From: Lineolata rhizophorae
Lineage: Eukaryota > Ascomycota > Dothideomycetes > Lineolatales > Lineolataceae
Length of the DNA stretch: 64,000 nucleotides
Assembly: GCA_010093515.1 (NCBI GenBank)
Contig: MU001675.1
Location: 1,193,031-1,257,030, forward strand
Direction: 5' to 3'
Program-made: the position numbers and the translations under genes
Part shown: in pieces, positions 45,118 through 57,025 of the stretch
Position numbering within the stretch: position 1 is the first letter of the stretch
Layout of the letters: every line of letters begins with the position of its first letter
Notes under the pieces: model-generated
What the model saw: only the letters and a program-made list of their open reading frames with translations
Told to the model about the DNA's origin: nothing
Databases searched by the model: none

Positions 45118-45903
45118 TTACAACCTCGCCCTCTCTTTAAGTACGCCCGTCCCCAAGCCATCCTCTCCCAAACCCACCATGATCCCGGCCGGCCTCCCCT
45201 CCTCCGGCAGCAACTCCAGCAACTCGCAATCCTCCTCACTCACCCCATTCGCCCACTGCACGACCACAAAATCCACCGTCTCCCTCCCCACCACCGCCAT
45301 GGGCGCATGCCACGTGCCCGCCGCATACGTGACGCCCTGCCGCCCATGCGCCAAGAAGGCCCTCACGCGGCTCAAATCCGGGGCCCCGCGCCCCTTCGGC
45401 TCACGCCGCTCCCCCTCCCCCCCCTCTCCCACCGTCGGCGCCACGACGACAAGGTACTTGGCCGGCGTGGGCCCCGCCCCCGGCGCGAGCCCGACGGGCA
45501 CAAACGCCTGCGCCGTGAACGGGTGCCGCTCCAGCAGCCGCACGTCCAGGACGGAGCCGCCGCGCAGCGCGCGCGGCGCGCAGGCGAACATGTTGATCGA
45601 GAGGCGCGCGGGGCGGCCGCTCGGCGCGCCTCCGCCGCCGCCGCCGCCAACGCCGCCGCCCCGCGCGTCGCGCGCCCCCTCGTAGTGGTTCTGCATGTGC
45701 GCCACGTCGAGGTACTTGGTCGCGGTACCTTGGTTGGCGGGCACGGCGCGCGGGGTCAGGTGAGGCGGGGGGTTGCGGTTGGAGGTGGAGGAGGAGGAGC
45801 GTGCGGGGTTCTCGATGACGGTGCCGAAGGGGGCGAAGGAGGCGCGCGTGAGGGGTTCGAGGGGGATGTGGAGGGTGGGCGAGGGGATGGTTGGGGGGGA
45901 CAT
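45118..45903 (-). CDS. Ureidoglycolate lyase (allantoin degradation)
   Basis: One exon, 261 residues. LEPLTRASFAPFGTVIENP, LERHPFTAQAFVPVG, YLVVVAPT and YAAGTWHAPMAVVGRETVDF with the downstream acidic segment WANGVSEEDCELLEL are the family landmarks; HPFTAQAF and GTWHAP carry the conserved active-site residues. The enzyme splits ureidoglycolate into glyoxylate and urea in purine catabolism. A Gly-rich insertion of about 20 residues (around residues 80-100, with seven Gly in a row) interrupts the domain between two strands. An in-frame Met lies 46 codons upstream but the sequence between is Pro/Ser-rich, so the start at 45903 (MSPPTIPSP) is chosen. No other purine genes are adjacent. Confidence 0.88.
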   Translation of the reverse strand: MSPPTIPSPTLHIPLEPLTRASFAPFGTVIENPARSSSSTSNRNPPPHLTPRAVPANQGTATKYLDVAHMQNHYEGARDARGGGVGGGGGGGAPSGRPARLSINMFACAPRALRGGSVLDVRLLERHPFTAQAFVPVGLAPGAGPTPAKYLVVVAPTVGEGGEGERREPKGRGAPDLSRVRAFLAHGRQGVTYAAGTWHAPMAVVGRETVDFVVVQWANGVSEEDCELLELLPEEGRPAGIMVGLGEDGLGTGVLKERARL

Positions 45904-47123
45904 CGTGGGTGGTGGGCGTGTTGGTATGCGGTGGCTTTGGGGGGAGGGGGGGTTTGGGGAATTGAGGCCGGGGTAATAACTGCCTTGGAGGAATTGTATC
46001 AATTGAGGCGAACTGACGGAATTGAATTGGTTGGTATGCAAATAAATGCGCGGTCTGGTGGAAAACCAACACTAATGGACAAAGTGAAGAAGAAAAATCG
46101 TGTTCCAAGAGTGGGATGTGCCCGCATGCGTGCATGCGGGCCGTTATCGATAAAGCTCCTCCGTTCACCTGGCCAGTTCAGCGGTTCACTTGCAAGCTTC
46201 GCTACCATTGTAACTGCGACTCCGCCACACCGCCCAATTCAACCCTCCAAACCCCGGTAAACCAGCATCACGTTTGGCCGCACCTGCTCAATCACCCTGC
46301 ACAATTCACCCCGGCAGCCGAGCCAATCCAGCGTGATGCCGCGCAGTCGCAAACCCCGCCGGCAAAGGTATATAAACCCCCAAAAGGCCCCGCCCAACCC
46401 TCCTTTCCCTTTCTTCTCTTCATACTTACCTTGTCGGGGTCGCCGCGATCAAGAAGGCGGCCGACCTGCCGGGCTGCCCTACATTGCACAGCGTGGCGGT
46501 GGCTTGGCATGAGCTGGTTTCGGCTAGCTCTCCGGCGTAATTTTTGATGGCCAAAATGTCTTTTCGTCGCTGCTGGCTGCCTTGTGCAGGGCTTTGGAGA
46601 GGAGACTTTGGGTGGTTAGGTAGATGTCATGGCCTACCCATCAGCTAGAGGCACACCTCCATCGTACAGAGGCCAGCTGTGGTCTTGCTACGAAGGCATT
46701 CTATTGTCGTTTGAACTACTAGACATCATGTATGCACGGCCTTTGCTGAACTTGTGATGAATGATCAACAGAAGCTGCAGCATGAGCCTACACCTATCGT
46801 ATATTTTGCCCAACACACCCAAAGAGTGAGACAATGTCGAAAAGTAATGGATTTATGTGATTTTCTTTGCTCAAGTTACACACTAAGGGGAATAAAGAGG
46901 TTGGCTTTACGTAGTACATGGCGGCCGACCCGCCAACCCCTACTAGTTCTGTAGCCATCGCAAGCCAGTATGTTCTTACCCATTGCCCAACTCCTCACTT
47001 GTACCCAGCATCCCAGAAAACCTTTACAGAACCCCATCCAATTCCCACCCCCGCCCAAACCTACCAACTAACCTACCAACCTTCCCGCTACTTCTCAACC
47101 CCCCCCATCCACCCTATACAACT
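45904..47123. other. Spacer upstream of ureidoglycolate lyase
   Basis: About 1.2 kb holding the promoter of the lyase on its left and the 3' region of the transporter on its right. Frames through 46.0-46.5 kb on both strands show nothing recognisable. Confidence 0.5.
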
Positions 47124-48742
47124 CTACGACCCTGGCGTCTCGTCACCGTAAATCCGGTGCAGCCTCTCCAACGCCGCCTCATCCGCCTTCCTCACGTAGT
47201 CCTCCGGCAAATTCTGATGCAGGCCGCCCAGCACCAGCATGAGTACGAACAGCACCGCGACGAAGACGAGCACCTTGCGCAAGGCCGGGTGGCGGGCGCC
47301 GTAGTCGGCCCAGGCCATGTTGGCCTGGGCCACGTGGCCCTTGATCTTGTCGGCGCCCAGCTTGTAGTAGACGAGTCCGCCGAGCGCGATCGAGTAGCCG
47401 AACATCTGCAGGCCGGAGACGGGGTCGCGGAAGATGACCATGGAGGCGACGACGAGGAGGATGTCCTTGAGGACGCCGCAGAGGGTCATGACGAGGGAGG
47501 AGGTGCGACCGATCTGGATAGGGAAGAGGGAGAGGGATTAGCGGAACCACGAAGTTTTGAGTCAGCTTGGTAGAGACGCTTACGAGAAGCACGACGGCGA
47601 TGTTCAGCATAAATGCCACGACCGCGTTGGCGAGCAGGGTGAAGTACCCAACGCGCTCAATGTCCGCCAGCGTCAGTCTGGGCAGCTCCCAGAAAATGGC
47701 CACGATGCCGTTCATGATGGCGCAGACGGGCGCGAAGTAGTAAAGCGAGACGAGCGGCTCCATCTTGAACTCGGCCGACGAGAGTAGCCGCTCCACCATG
47801 GCCAGCCGCGTAGCTTCGAACCCGACGCCCGCCATCTGAAATATGAAGCCGATGAGGACGAACTTGATCTCGCCGTACGAGGCAATCATGACGCCGACGA
47901 CGATAGCGGAGACGTTTCCGAGCCGCGAGAGGCTGGGAGGAGACAGGCCGAGCGACCATTGGGCGAAGAGAGTCGCGACAGGTGTCGTAGCCTAGGGGGC
48001 AAGAAACCCGTATTAAGCTCCAGCCAAAGATACACCTGATATGAGGTGGATGCGCACCTTGAGCATCTGAATAAAAGACACGCTCAGATAGAGGTAGGTG
48101 AGATTGCTGAAGATGAGGGAGGCGGAGAACAGAACGCCGATCGGCACGATCGCCCGCAGATAGACACGGCCGGTCATTGGGACCTTCTTGCGAGAGTCCA
48201 ACTTGGTCGTGAAGCGCGCCATGAGCTGCGTCATGAGCGTCGAGAAGGCGAGATGCCATGTTGTGAGAACGACCGCTTTAAACGGCCATTAGCTTTCATT
48301 TGAGGCTCCAAGATGCTTTGCTATTCTCCTTGGGTCACTTACGAAACTCTACGATGGACAGTCAGCATTCCATTGCCAGGTACATGGCGCGCCGCATCTG
48401 CAGGTAGACAGGTCCCGACTTACCGAACTTCGCCGTGTGCAAAACCCACTTGTTGAAGAGAATGACGCTCCCGCTCAACGTAATCCACAGCCTGCAAGGA
48501 ACGAAGCCGTAAGCATGGACAATTTCCTCCCTCCCGCCGGACCCGGCCACAAGGGAAACTTTTCAAAGTGTCGGCAAGGCTCCTACTGACGCGACGTAGA
48601 ACGCGGGATGCAGCAGCGGCTGTTCCGCCTGCGGCTTGGGCTGCACGGCCGGATTCACCGTCGGTAGCGTCTGCTGCTGCTCCCCCGGTGGCTGCAGCGC
48701 CTGCTCGCGCGGCTGCTCGCCGGACTGCCTCTCCTTCTCCAT
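47124..48742 (-). CDS. DMT-superfamily sugar-phosphate/nucleotide-sugar transporter
   Basis: Six exons (48591-48742, 48424-48491, 48343-48348, 48058-48275, 47584-47991, 47124-47513) give 413 residues with all phases agreeing. About ten hydrophobic helices are seen. Family landmarks of the triose-phosphate-transporter group are ITLSGSVILFNKWVLHTAKF, TTWHLAFSTLMTQ, LRAIVPIGVLFSASLIFSN, YLYLSVSFIQMLK, IGFIFQMAGVGFEATRLAMVE and GRTSSLVMTLCGVLKDILLV. It probably exchanges a nucleotide sugar or sugar phosphate in Golgi or ER; the substrate is not readable. The third exon is only six bases. An in-frame Met at 48754 is an alternative start. The N-terminal 45 residues are Gln/Pro-rich and cytosolic. 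Confidence 0.85.
48343..48348 (-). other. Six-base microexon of the transporter gene
   Basis: AGTTTC lies between an acceptor CGTAG and a donor GTAAGT. With one base from the exon before and two from the exon after it restores the conserved join AKF-E-F-P-VVLTTWH; skipping it would lose two residues but keep the frame. Confidence 0.7.
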
Positions 48743-51700
48743 GACGCACGGCAATCGAGTGGCCGCGATGAGACGGTACGATCTGGGCCCTTTGTTGGGC
48801 GTTTGGTGCTGGCAAACGAGCGAACGGAGGTTGGTGGTGCGCTGAGGCGGGAAAAAAAAAGGAGTGCGCGCGCGCGCGCGTCGCTGTCCAAAAGGTAAGG
48901 TAACCTTACCCCCTCGCTAGGCACGGCTGGGGTCTGGGCGGGCAGAGAGGGTGAGGTTGGGCAGGCGGGCTGCACGCCAAGATCTTCGCTCGACCTTAAA
49001 ACGAGCCGCTTATAGGGCGGGACGCATCAGGGGACCAGCTGCGGGCGGACGGCTTTCGTGCGGCGAACAGAGAGAGTCAGAACCTCATCGCTCTGAGATT
49101 TTGCAACTTTTCGTCGCAAGTCCGAGGACCTGATACGCGCGGCGCGTACGTCATCTTTAGCGGGAGCAAAAACAGGCCAATCAGCGGCCGAGGATTGAGC
49201 GTGTGGGCTCGCCGAAACGGTGTAGCCCGACGTCTCTTTGTTAACCAACCACTTAATATCTCTCCTGAATTGCATTGCCAAGTCGAGATACTGTCGTATG
49301 GTTTGCGACTTTTTTTGGGGGAAATCTACGAAGTACATGGTTGTACCTAAATTTGCACATGTTGGCAATTGTACTACCGTTACACGTCTTGTTCCTGTAT
49401 GTTGTGCTCATTTCAGGGACCTCAAATGGTTGGAATATTGCCATGGAGGTACCTGGTTATCTGCTGAGGACCTTGGAAAGAAAACCAAACGACTGTATAA
49501 AATCTAGACGGTGAATGCACGCCAGCAGACGATTTTTACTGCCGCCGATCGTAAATAATAGCTGTCAAGTATCCATCCGGCTTGCATGAACGATTCCCAC
49601 TTTAGCAGATCTGATGTCTGAAAGCAGTACAGCCCACAACTTCTAGCCTCTATTTCATCCATTTTCGGTCACTTTGCGTCCGCAAGTGGAGTGACGAACT
49701 GCGACACCAGTGCAACTAGCTACTATCCCGCGTACAATGTTGTGGCACACGGCTTGTCTGGTCGAGCGTCACGCAGTTGTCAATCCGAGGTGTATTGCGA
49801 GGTGGAGCAAGCCCGGACTCAGCGCCGTACCGCGCCCGGTCACGTGCGGATGCTGCACTCTCTTGCACTCAACCCTCGAGAAGTCTATGTACAGGCAGTC
49901 GGCAAGCCCCAGGCCAACTTATTTGTACGCTCCCTTGCTACCGCACAGCAGGGCGATATGATAGCCGAGAAAGCTACGGCCGTAGCCGAGGTCCCCTATT
50001 TTGCGCTGCGTGAGAAGGTACCTGTATAGGACCTTCGTGGGGCCCGAGAACTCGGCGATGCGGTGGCCAGCGGGCCCTACAACGGCTTCCGTGGAGTGCT
50101 CGGTAGGCTCGGCACTTCTCCGCTCGTACGAGGCACGCACTCTACCTACATATACTGCGTACGTAGGTATGTACTTCCCCACAGACACGCGGCACGCGTG
50201 AGCCCAGAAATGAGGTACTCGGGTATGCATATCCAACGGAATGATTGCGAGAGGATAGGTTTCACTATTGCCTAAACCTAGTTCCACACCACACCTACTT
50301 CTCCTTATAGATATTAAAGGGTCGGAGAACTAAGACAAGGTTGAATCCAGTGGCCTGTTCCGTGAAAGAACCAATCACCGGTGCGCCAATCTAGGGCCTC
50401 CTTCGCATTCTGACCGAACGATCGAACGCCTGAAGGTGCTTGCATCGACGGAGGCCTCTCCAGTTGGCAATCGATAAATGTCCCCACCGCCAATGCGGGG
50501 CAGGTCATGGCAGCATGTCTTGTTCGACTCTTGGGAAGAAGCAGAGAATACCAAGCCCGAGCACTCAAGAAATCCAAGAACTCCAGATCCTATCTGGCGC
50601 GTGTGGCCGCAGAAGGATGGCCGCCATGCCTGTGCGTGGCTATATGGGCAGCCACGCAGCCTAGCTATACATACTTATTATTTGACGGTATGCTGAGAAG
50701 AATTCCAACGCGCGACAGGCTAAACTTGGTTGGTTTTTTGTGGCGCGAAACGGAAAACGTGGACGTGCATGTTCCGTACAGATCATCTGCACGACTTTCA
50801 CAAGCCAAAAGAAATGCATAACCTTATAACCTTCCGGCGATAAGCACTCATCGCAACACCCACAAGGAAAGAGGCACTCTGGGCAAAGTAAGCTTGGTGA
50901 AGTTCCGCTTCTTCCTCTCCTTTGGTCGAGGCCGAAGCTCAGCTTCCTAGCCTGCCGCGCTCAAATTAAGCTTTTTGCAGAACATGATGCAATGCGACGA
51001 CCGGGATGGGGGGGTGGTACCTCGTGAACGATCGGAATACGCAATGTACTACGTAGAAACGTCGTTATTTGCGCGCTCGGAGCTCGCTCGGCGCCGAGGT
51101 TCGTACTAACTGCGCACCAATAGGTACGGACGGTATATATGTAACGCTGAGATAAATCCGCTTACTCCCGTAGGCAGAGTTGAGGCTCACGGGAACGCGG
51201 CAACGATCCTAGGCGGTAGGAAAGAGGGCCTTACGGCTAGTACCGGTCGCCATTCGACGAAATTCTCTCGCCGTCTCACGCCTTCTTCGCGCGCGCATTC
51301 ACCTAGTTATGCCAACGCCGAGCATAAAAACGGCACCAGGGCCCGAGAGGGAAACGGTCGCGATTCCGGCGCAAACCGCACGGCGGCGGACACGGAGCTC
51401 CGGATCTACGAGGACGCCGATTAGCCGAGCAGGCGCGCCAGTAGCAAGCGACCACTGGGACCGCGCGACCGCGAAAAAACGACTTGGGTGCCCCGCAAGA
51501 GAGAGCTACCCAGGGCCCCGGAAAGCGGGCGGAGGTATCGGCGGGGCTTTCCCTCCCGTTGCCACAGCCCACCGGTCATGGGAATCTGTTGGTGTGCGTC
51601 CTTCCCACTCGCCAAGCCCTATGCGGACGCTGCCGGGGGTGGAAAAGGCGGGACCTGGGGACGTGATTGGGCCCGCCCGGGAGGTAGCTTCGGAATCGGG

Positions 51701-53285
51701 TCCGTAAAGACCGGTTAGTCCGCCTTCCGTAAGTTTCCTGCGGAGGACGTTGGGCCAGCGACTGAACGGATCGGAGGACGGATTCTGGTGCAGGCAACGG
51801 AGGCTGGGGAGCACATGGAATACCATTCAAACAGCCGCAGCAAGCCTTGAATTGGACACGAGCGCTGGCCAGTTGCGGTGCTAGAGAGTTAGTAGCGACT
51901 ATCCATTTAGTAGTATATACCTAGGTAGATGCTGTAATGAGCCCAAAGGCGTTCCCCCGTACCGTTGGTCTGGTAAAACGCAAGCGTTGGGAGTGGCTGG
52001 CCGTTGCTGACAAAACGGCATACCAGCGGTCGGCACGTGCCGTTGGCGGGGCGATATACCATTACAGAACGTTAGTGGGTAACTCGAACGGCCGGGGGAG
52101 TGCTCGGCAGCCCCCAAAAGCTGATCCGAAGTCAACCATTCACTCGCAAGGCGCTCCCGTTTTTGGTCGGGCTTGCGGACGAGAGAAGGCAAAGATGCGG
52201 TCAAGGACTTTGGGGGAAGGAGACCGGGGGCCCCGCACCATCCTCCATGACCTTACGGCTGAGAAATAATGGGTACACACATACCAGACCCATGCATGTG
52301 GGAAGCGAAAGGCGCACATATCCGGATCACGAGATATGGCGCCGGGGTTAAGAGATTGGAAGAAAGGACATGTCCCTGAGGCGGGGCAGCAGGGCCACTT
52401 GTCAAGCACTTGGTTGGCGGGGAAGTGAGAAGCTTGCTGGGTCCGCTGCGTCTCCTACGCTCCTCTGCCTACATCGTCAAGGTGCCGCATTTGCATGTGC
52501 CCGGGGTGTGGCTGACTGGACGAACCAGGCCCCGCCAGTTGGGGGGCGGGCGGTACCTAGGCGCACAGTCACGATGCGCTGGCGGCGGGCTGGCAGGGCG
52601 AGGCAGAGGCATCCAGCGGCGCCGGGCCGGCGGCCGGGGTTTGCGGCGGCGTTTGGACGGGCTCGAGTGCGCGGCGAGGCGTGCGAGAGGCGCCGTTTCG
52701 GAAGCCGCGGACGCTAATGTAGGGTGTGTAGCCCGCACGACCCATGTCATGATTGCAGCGTGCAGTTTGGCCCGCGCGCGCGGCGGCGCGTCGCCGAAGA
52801 GTCACGTCAGGCCCGTCCGAGCAGTTTGCCAGCTGCTGGGTTGCTGTCCGCTTCGGGAGGCGGCTTACAAAATCGCAGCTCTGCTGGCGCCGGCCTCCAA
52901 GGGCCTTCGCGCCTTCGAATATAATCTCCAATTTCTCACCTCCGGCCAGTCCTGTGTCTGCAAGCCCCGCCCTCTTTGTCCCCTCGACGAGACCTCTTTT
53001 GACAAGTTGTCGCGAGCGTGCTGCCCTCTAGCTCCGCCCTCCCCGCATTCCGCTCCCCGCAACCCGTTGCATGCCCAGGAGAGATCTGCGCTCTGGGAAG
53101 AAGCTCTTGCCGCCATCGGCCTTGGTCCGTGGCTGAAGCCCGGTGCTCGCCCAACCCAGTCCGAGCTTCGAGTCCTTTCACCTCCGCGACACGGACAGCT
53201 TCCGCTCTCCCACGACTGCCGCACAGCTAGCTAGCTAGCTTCGCATACCTAGCTACCCACACAGTCCGACACGCTCGCGTGCTTA
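48743..53285. other. 4.5 kb stretch without a recognisable gene
   Basis: Mixed composition: a (GC)n tract at about 48,866-48,881, AT-richer sequence at 49.2-49.6 kb, then GC-rich DNA with many short open frames on both strands from 50 to 53.2 kb. Several TACCTAGGTA- and TACGTAGGTA-like palindromic motifs occur (about 50,155 and 51,916). The right end should hold the YTP1-like promoter. No frame shows a domain, and no terminal repeats or integrase/transposase remnants were found. Confidence 0.5.
48894..48910. promoter_or_regulatory. 8-base inverted repeat upstream of the transporter gene
   Basis: GGTAAGGT, a single A, then ACCTTACC form a perfect inverted repeat about 150 bases upstream of the transporter start. 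It could be a dimeric transcription-factor site; no named factor is claimed. Confidence 0.4.
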
Positions 53286-55393
53286 ATGCAGAGGCATCGC
53301 GTCCTCGCCTTTACCAGCGCGGCACTCCTGCTGCAGCTCCTCAGCCCCATCGTCGCCGCCCACGGCCACGACGACGACCACCACGATGGCGGCGGCATGC
53401 ACGAGAGCATGCATGGCGGGAACGACTCGTCCATTCCCTCGGCCCCGCCTAGCTATTTCTCCCATCCTGACTATCGAAGATGGATGTTCGCCCACATCAT
53501 CTTTATGGTGCTGAGTTGGGTGGTCGTGTTGCCGATTGGTGCGTATTTAACTGTTAGCCTTAGTTGCTCCGGAAGAGTGCCGCTGACACTTGAACGCAGG
53601 TGTTATGATGAGCATCGTTCGCTCGCGGTTTGCCATGCCGGTCAACCTGGTTTTCCTCGTCTTGAACGCGGTCGGCCTCCTGGTGGGCACCGTCTACAAC
53701 AACAGGACGCCCGACCTGTACGAGAACAACTCCCATCATAAGTCGGGGTGGGCATTCACGTGGATCGCATGCGCCTGGGTGGTGATGGGGGTCGTCGACC
53801 TCTACGCGCGCAAGGCGCGCGCGTCGGGCGGTCCTCACCCGCCGCACGCGGGGCGCCACTCCGTCTCGTTTGCAGCCATAGCGCAGTACCAGCGCATCCA
53901 GAGCGCGGAGGCGCAGCCGTCGCGCTGGTCCGACGACTCGGGCCAGGGGACGGAGCGCAACACGTCGTCGCTGTACGGCCACTCGCGCTCGCCCAGCGTG
54001 CAGTCGGAGAACCAGCAGTTCGCCGCGCAGTCGCCCACGTTGCATGAGGACGACATCGACGACGGTGACGACGGCAGCTACGACGCGGCCGAGAAGCGCG
54101 GCTTCCTGCGCAGCGTCGCCGTGGACCGTTTCCTGTCGCGCAACGTGCCGCGCGTGGCGGCCGGCCGCACGTTCAAGGCGGTGCGCCTGCTGTACGCCCT
54201 CATCGAGCGCACCATCCTGATCCTTTCGTTTGTGGCTCTAACGACCGGCCTGGCCGTGTACGGCGGCATCTTCGTAAGTGGCGCCCGCGCACTCCCTGTT
54301 TCGGGTCATACGAGGTTTCTCTGTCGAAATTGTTGACCGGCGTTTCTGACAATGTGCGACACGTCCCTTTAGCGCGGAAACGACATCTTCAATGGCCTAG
54401 CGCATTTCATCAAAGGCGGCATCTTTTTCTGGTACGGGCTGCTGGTGCTCGGCCGTTGGTCCGGGAGTTTCGCCGACCTCGGGTGGGCCTGGAACGTCAA
54501 GCCACCCGCGGAAGTGGTCGGCCGCCGGAAGGCGGCAGTACCTTCGGCCGAGTTCCTCGAATCCTTACTCATCTTCATCTACGGCGCGTCGAATGTGTTC
54601 CTGGAGCACCTCGGTGCCTGGGGAGGGGAGTGGTCGCCGATGGACCTTGAGCACGTCTCCATCACCATCATGTTCTTTGGCGGTGGCTTGGTGAGTGATG
54701 CCTAGACTTGATAGTAGTTGATGCCCTCGGATGCTAACCAGTCGCTGCACAGTTGGGCATGCTCATTGAATCTCGCAAGGTCCGAGATCTCCTAAATGCG
54801 CCCATTCACTCTATTCGTGATGGCGACCGGTACCCCAACGAGAAGAACGAGGCGTGGCAGGCGCCGAAGACCTATCGGTTCCCCATGAACCCGCTCCCCG
54901 CACTCATCATCTTGCTCCTAGGGATGATGATGAGCTCGCATCACCAGGCGTCGGCGGTGTCTGCCGAGGTCCACAAGCTGTGGGGTTCACTGTTCGCCGG
55001 GGCTTCCCTAGCTCGCGGCTTCACATACATCTTGATGTACCTGTCCCCGCCGGCATCGTACCTCCCGTCGCGACCGCCAACGGAGCTGATCACGGCATTC
55101 TGCCTCATCTCCGGCGGCCTCATCTTCATGGGCAGCGTAAGTCAATTGTCTCCTAGAACCGCTTTCAGAATCGCACCGCCTCTGACTTGGACATCCAGAA
55201 CCGCAACACGGTCATGACGCTCGAGGCATACGGCCTGGACGCCATGTTCATCTTCGTCGTGACCATGGGCTTCACCGGCTTGCTCATGGCTTGGGAGACG
55301 CTAGTCATCGCGATCAAAGGCTGGGCCGTACGTCATGAAGGCAGCAGGCGCGCCTTCTCGACACGTACCCCCGGCGCCGGCTCCGCCGCGTAG
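53286..55393 (+). CDS. Ytp1-like integral membrane protein
   Basis: Five exons (53286-53538, 53600-54273, 54373-54690, 54753-55136, 55199-55393), all GT-AG, give 607 residues. A signal peptide (about 1-27, ending VAAHG) is followed by a His/Asp-rich lumenal or external segment HGHDDDHHDGGGMHESMHGG that could bind metal ions. An N-terminal membrane block (about 65-160, DUF2427-like: RRWMFAHIIFMVLSWVVVLP) resembles cytochrome-b561-type helices; a polar loop with Ser/Gln-rich and acidic stretches follows (about 165-265); the C-terminal half is the Ytp1 domain with about six helices (HFIKGGIFFWYGLLVLGRW, LLIFIYGASNVFLEHLG, LPALIILLLGMMMSSHHQ). Function is not established in the family. It stands alone after the long spacer. 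Confidence 0.87.
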
Positions 55394-56149
55394 AAAATTT
55401 CAATTGGCCAGCCACATCAATTACCAGGGGTTCGGTAACCCAAGCATCGCCCGCTGATTGGGGACTGTGGGGACTTAGCCCTTGGGTACTGGCTGTGATA
55501 CTTGCTTTCGGTTCAGACGACTGGCTCGGTAACGGGATGATATTTTGTCCCGCCTAATGCTTTCTTTATGCGCTCTCTCTCTCTCTCTCCCTCTCACACG
55601 CTCTTCATGGCCTCGGCGACAATTCGGATAAATACCCCAACTGGACGTCTCTGACGCATGATACCACTTTTCCCGTTCGCATCATTTTTCTTGAGTTTCT
55701 CTTTGATACCACGGTTTGCAGGCGTCGAGCACGCATTGCGTTTTGGCGGTTTCTATTCTTTTCTGGTCGGCCTCCGAAGCCGCATGCGTTCGACAAAAAA
55801 GGAGCCATTTGCGAATCGGCGCTTACGTTTAGGCTTCCCGTCGTGGGACCTCATTTTTGTCTTTCCGGTCTTCGTGGCCAATTTTGCGAAATGGGGTGAG
55901 CGATATGATGAGATGTGATAGGGTTTGGATTGGATGGGCGGCCGGTGTAATGCCTAATGTAACGCAGGAACGAGACCCGAAATGATACCACTCGCTTGAT
56001 GATTCAAACTAGAGCCGAGCGCTACAGCTTAATCTTCAATTGTCGTGATTTGATTCATTAACTGCCGGTGACACGCTCTTTCGTCCATCGTGGACAATTG
56101 GCGTGGTAGTAATCCAGCTTTCTTTCCCCCATAAGCAACACAAAGGGCT
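55394..56149. other. Convergent 3' spacer between YTP1-like gene and DAM1
   Basis: Holds both 3' untranslated regions and a (CT)n tract at 55573-55589. No gene is seen. Confidence 0.55.
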
Positions 56150-57025
56150 TCAACCAAATTTCGCCCCTCTGGCCCTTCCGGTCGCTCGCGCCAACCCGCT
56201 GCCGCGTGTTCGCCCAGCGCCCCTGCCAGCCGCGCCGCCCCGCGCCGACGCGCCTCCTGCGCCGCTGCGACCGACGCGCGAAGCGGGCGCTGGCGTGGAA
56301 AACTTGGAGGCCGGTTTGCGAGAGGAGGGCGGGTTCTCGACGAAGGAGGTGTCGGTCGTGCTGGAGATTGTCAATTGTCAGCCAGCGATTCCAGCGCACG
56401 GATCCTCTCTTCCGGAGAAAGAAAGGGCAAAAAGAAGGACACAAGGAAGAAATAACAAGCCTAGGAGCAAAGGCAAAACTCACAGAAACGTAGCCTCCCC
56501 ATCGTCCCCGACGCTCCTCCCCAGCGCCCCGGTCTGCCCTCTCAGCTGCTCCTCCCGGCGCCTTTGCCCCTCCAGCGCCGCCTCCAGCGCCCGCGCCCGC
56601 CCGAAGCTCTCCCCGGCCGGCGCCTCCGGGAAGTCCACGCAGAAGGCGTTCATGTTGAGGCCGTACAGGAACGCGGCGAAGCTCTCGCCGAAGCGGGCCA
56701 GGCTCTCGTGCAGCAGCTGCAGGTGCATCATGTTGGCCTCGAGGTCGGCCATGGAGTCGGCGAGCTCGGCCAGCGGCGGCTCCAGCGTCGTCTCGAGCGG
56801 GGTGGCGCCGGTGGCGGAGGCGCTGGTCGACGAGGACGGGTCGCTGCCCCGCCGTTGGCGCGGCGCCGACGGCGACCGCCCCGTGCGGTGCTGGGCGTGC
56901 TGCGAGGAGGAGCGGAGTGAGGTCCGGGACGCGGGGCGTAGGGGTGTGGTCGGGCGGGAGGGCGGCCGGCCGGTGCGGGAGACGGAGCGGCGGTGCGCGG
57001 ATTGCGGGGTTGTGGAGGTGGCCAT
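56150..57025 (-). CDS. DASH complex subunit Dam1
   Basis: Two exons (56484-57025 and 56150-56360) joined across a 123-base intron give 250 residues. The diagnostic block is residues about 85-140: PLAELADSMADLEANMMHLQ, then LLHESLARFGESFAAFLYGL and NMNAFCVDFPEAP. The N-terminal 75 residues are basic and Ser/Arg/Pro-rich with several Aurora-type sites (RRSVSR, RTSLR), and the C-terminus is Gly/Ala/Arg-rich. Dam1 forms the ring that couples kinetochores to microtubules and is released by Aurora B phosphorylation. Exon 2 begins TTDTSFVENPPSSRKP, which is conserved in filamentous fungal Dam1 and fixes the acceptor. The Met at 57025 is preferred over one 28 codons upstream. Confidence 0.9.

Noticed and set aside
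45307-46260. 317-codon plus-strand frame antisense to ureidoglycolate lyase
   Set aside because: Arg/Ala-rich shadow of a gene with clear homology on the minus strand.
51300-51830. Open frames on both strands suggesting a gene in the 4.5 kb tract
   Set aside because: Composition-driven: overlapping Arg/Pro/Gly-rich frames in several phases with no family motif or intron signals.
52410-53234. 274-codon frame upstream of the YTP1-like gene
   Set aside because: No domain, Cys/Arg/Leu-rich composition of GC-rich leader DNA, ends just before the YTP1 start.
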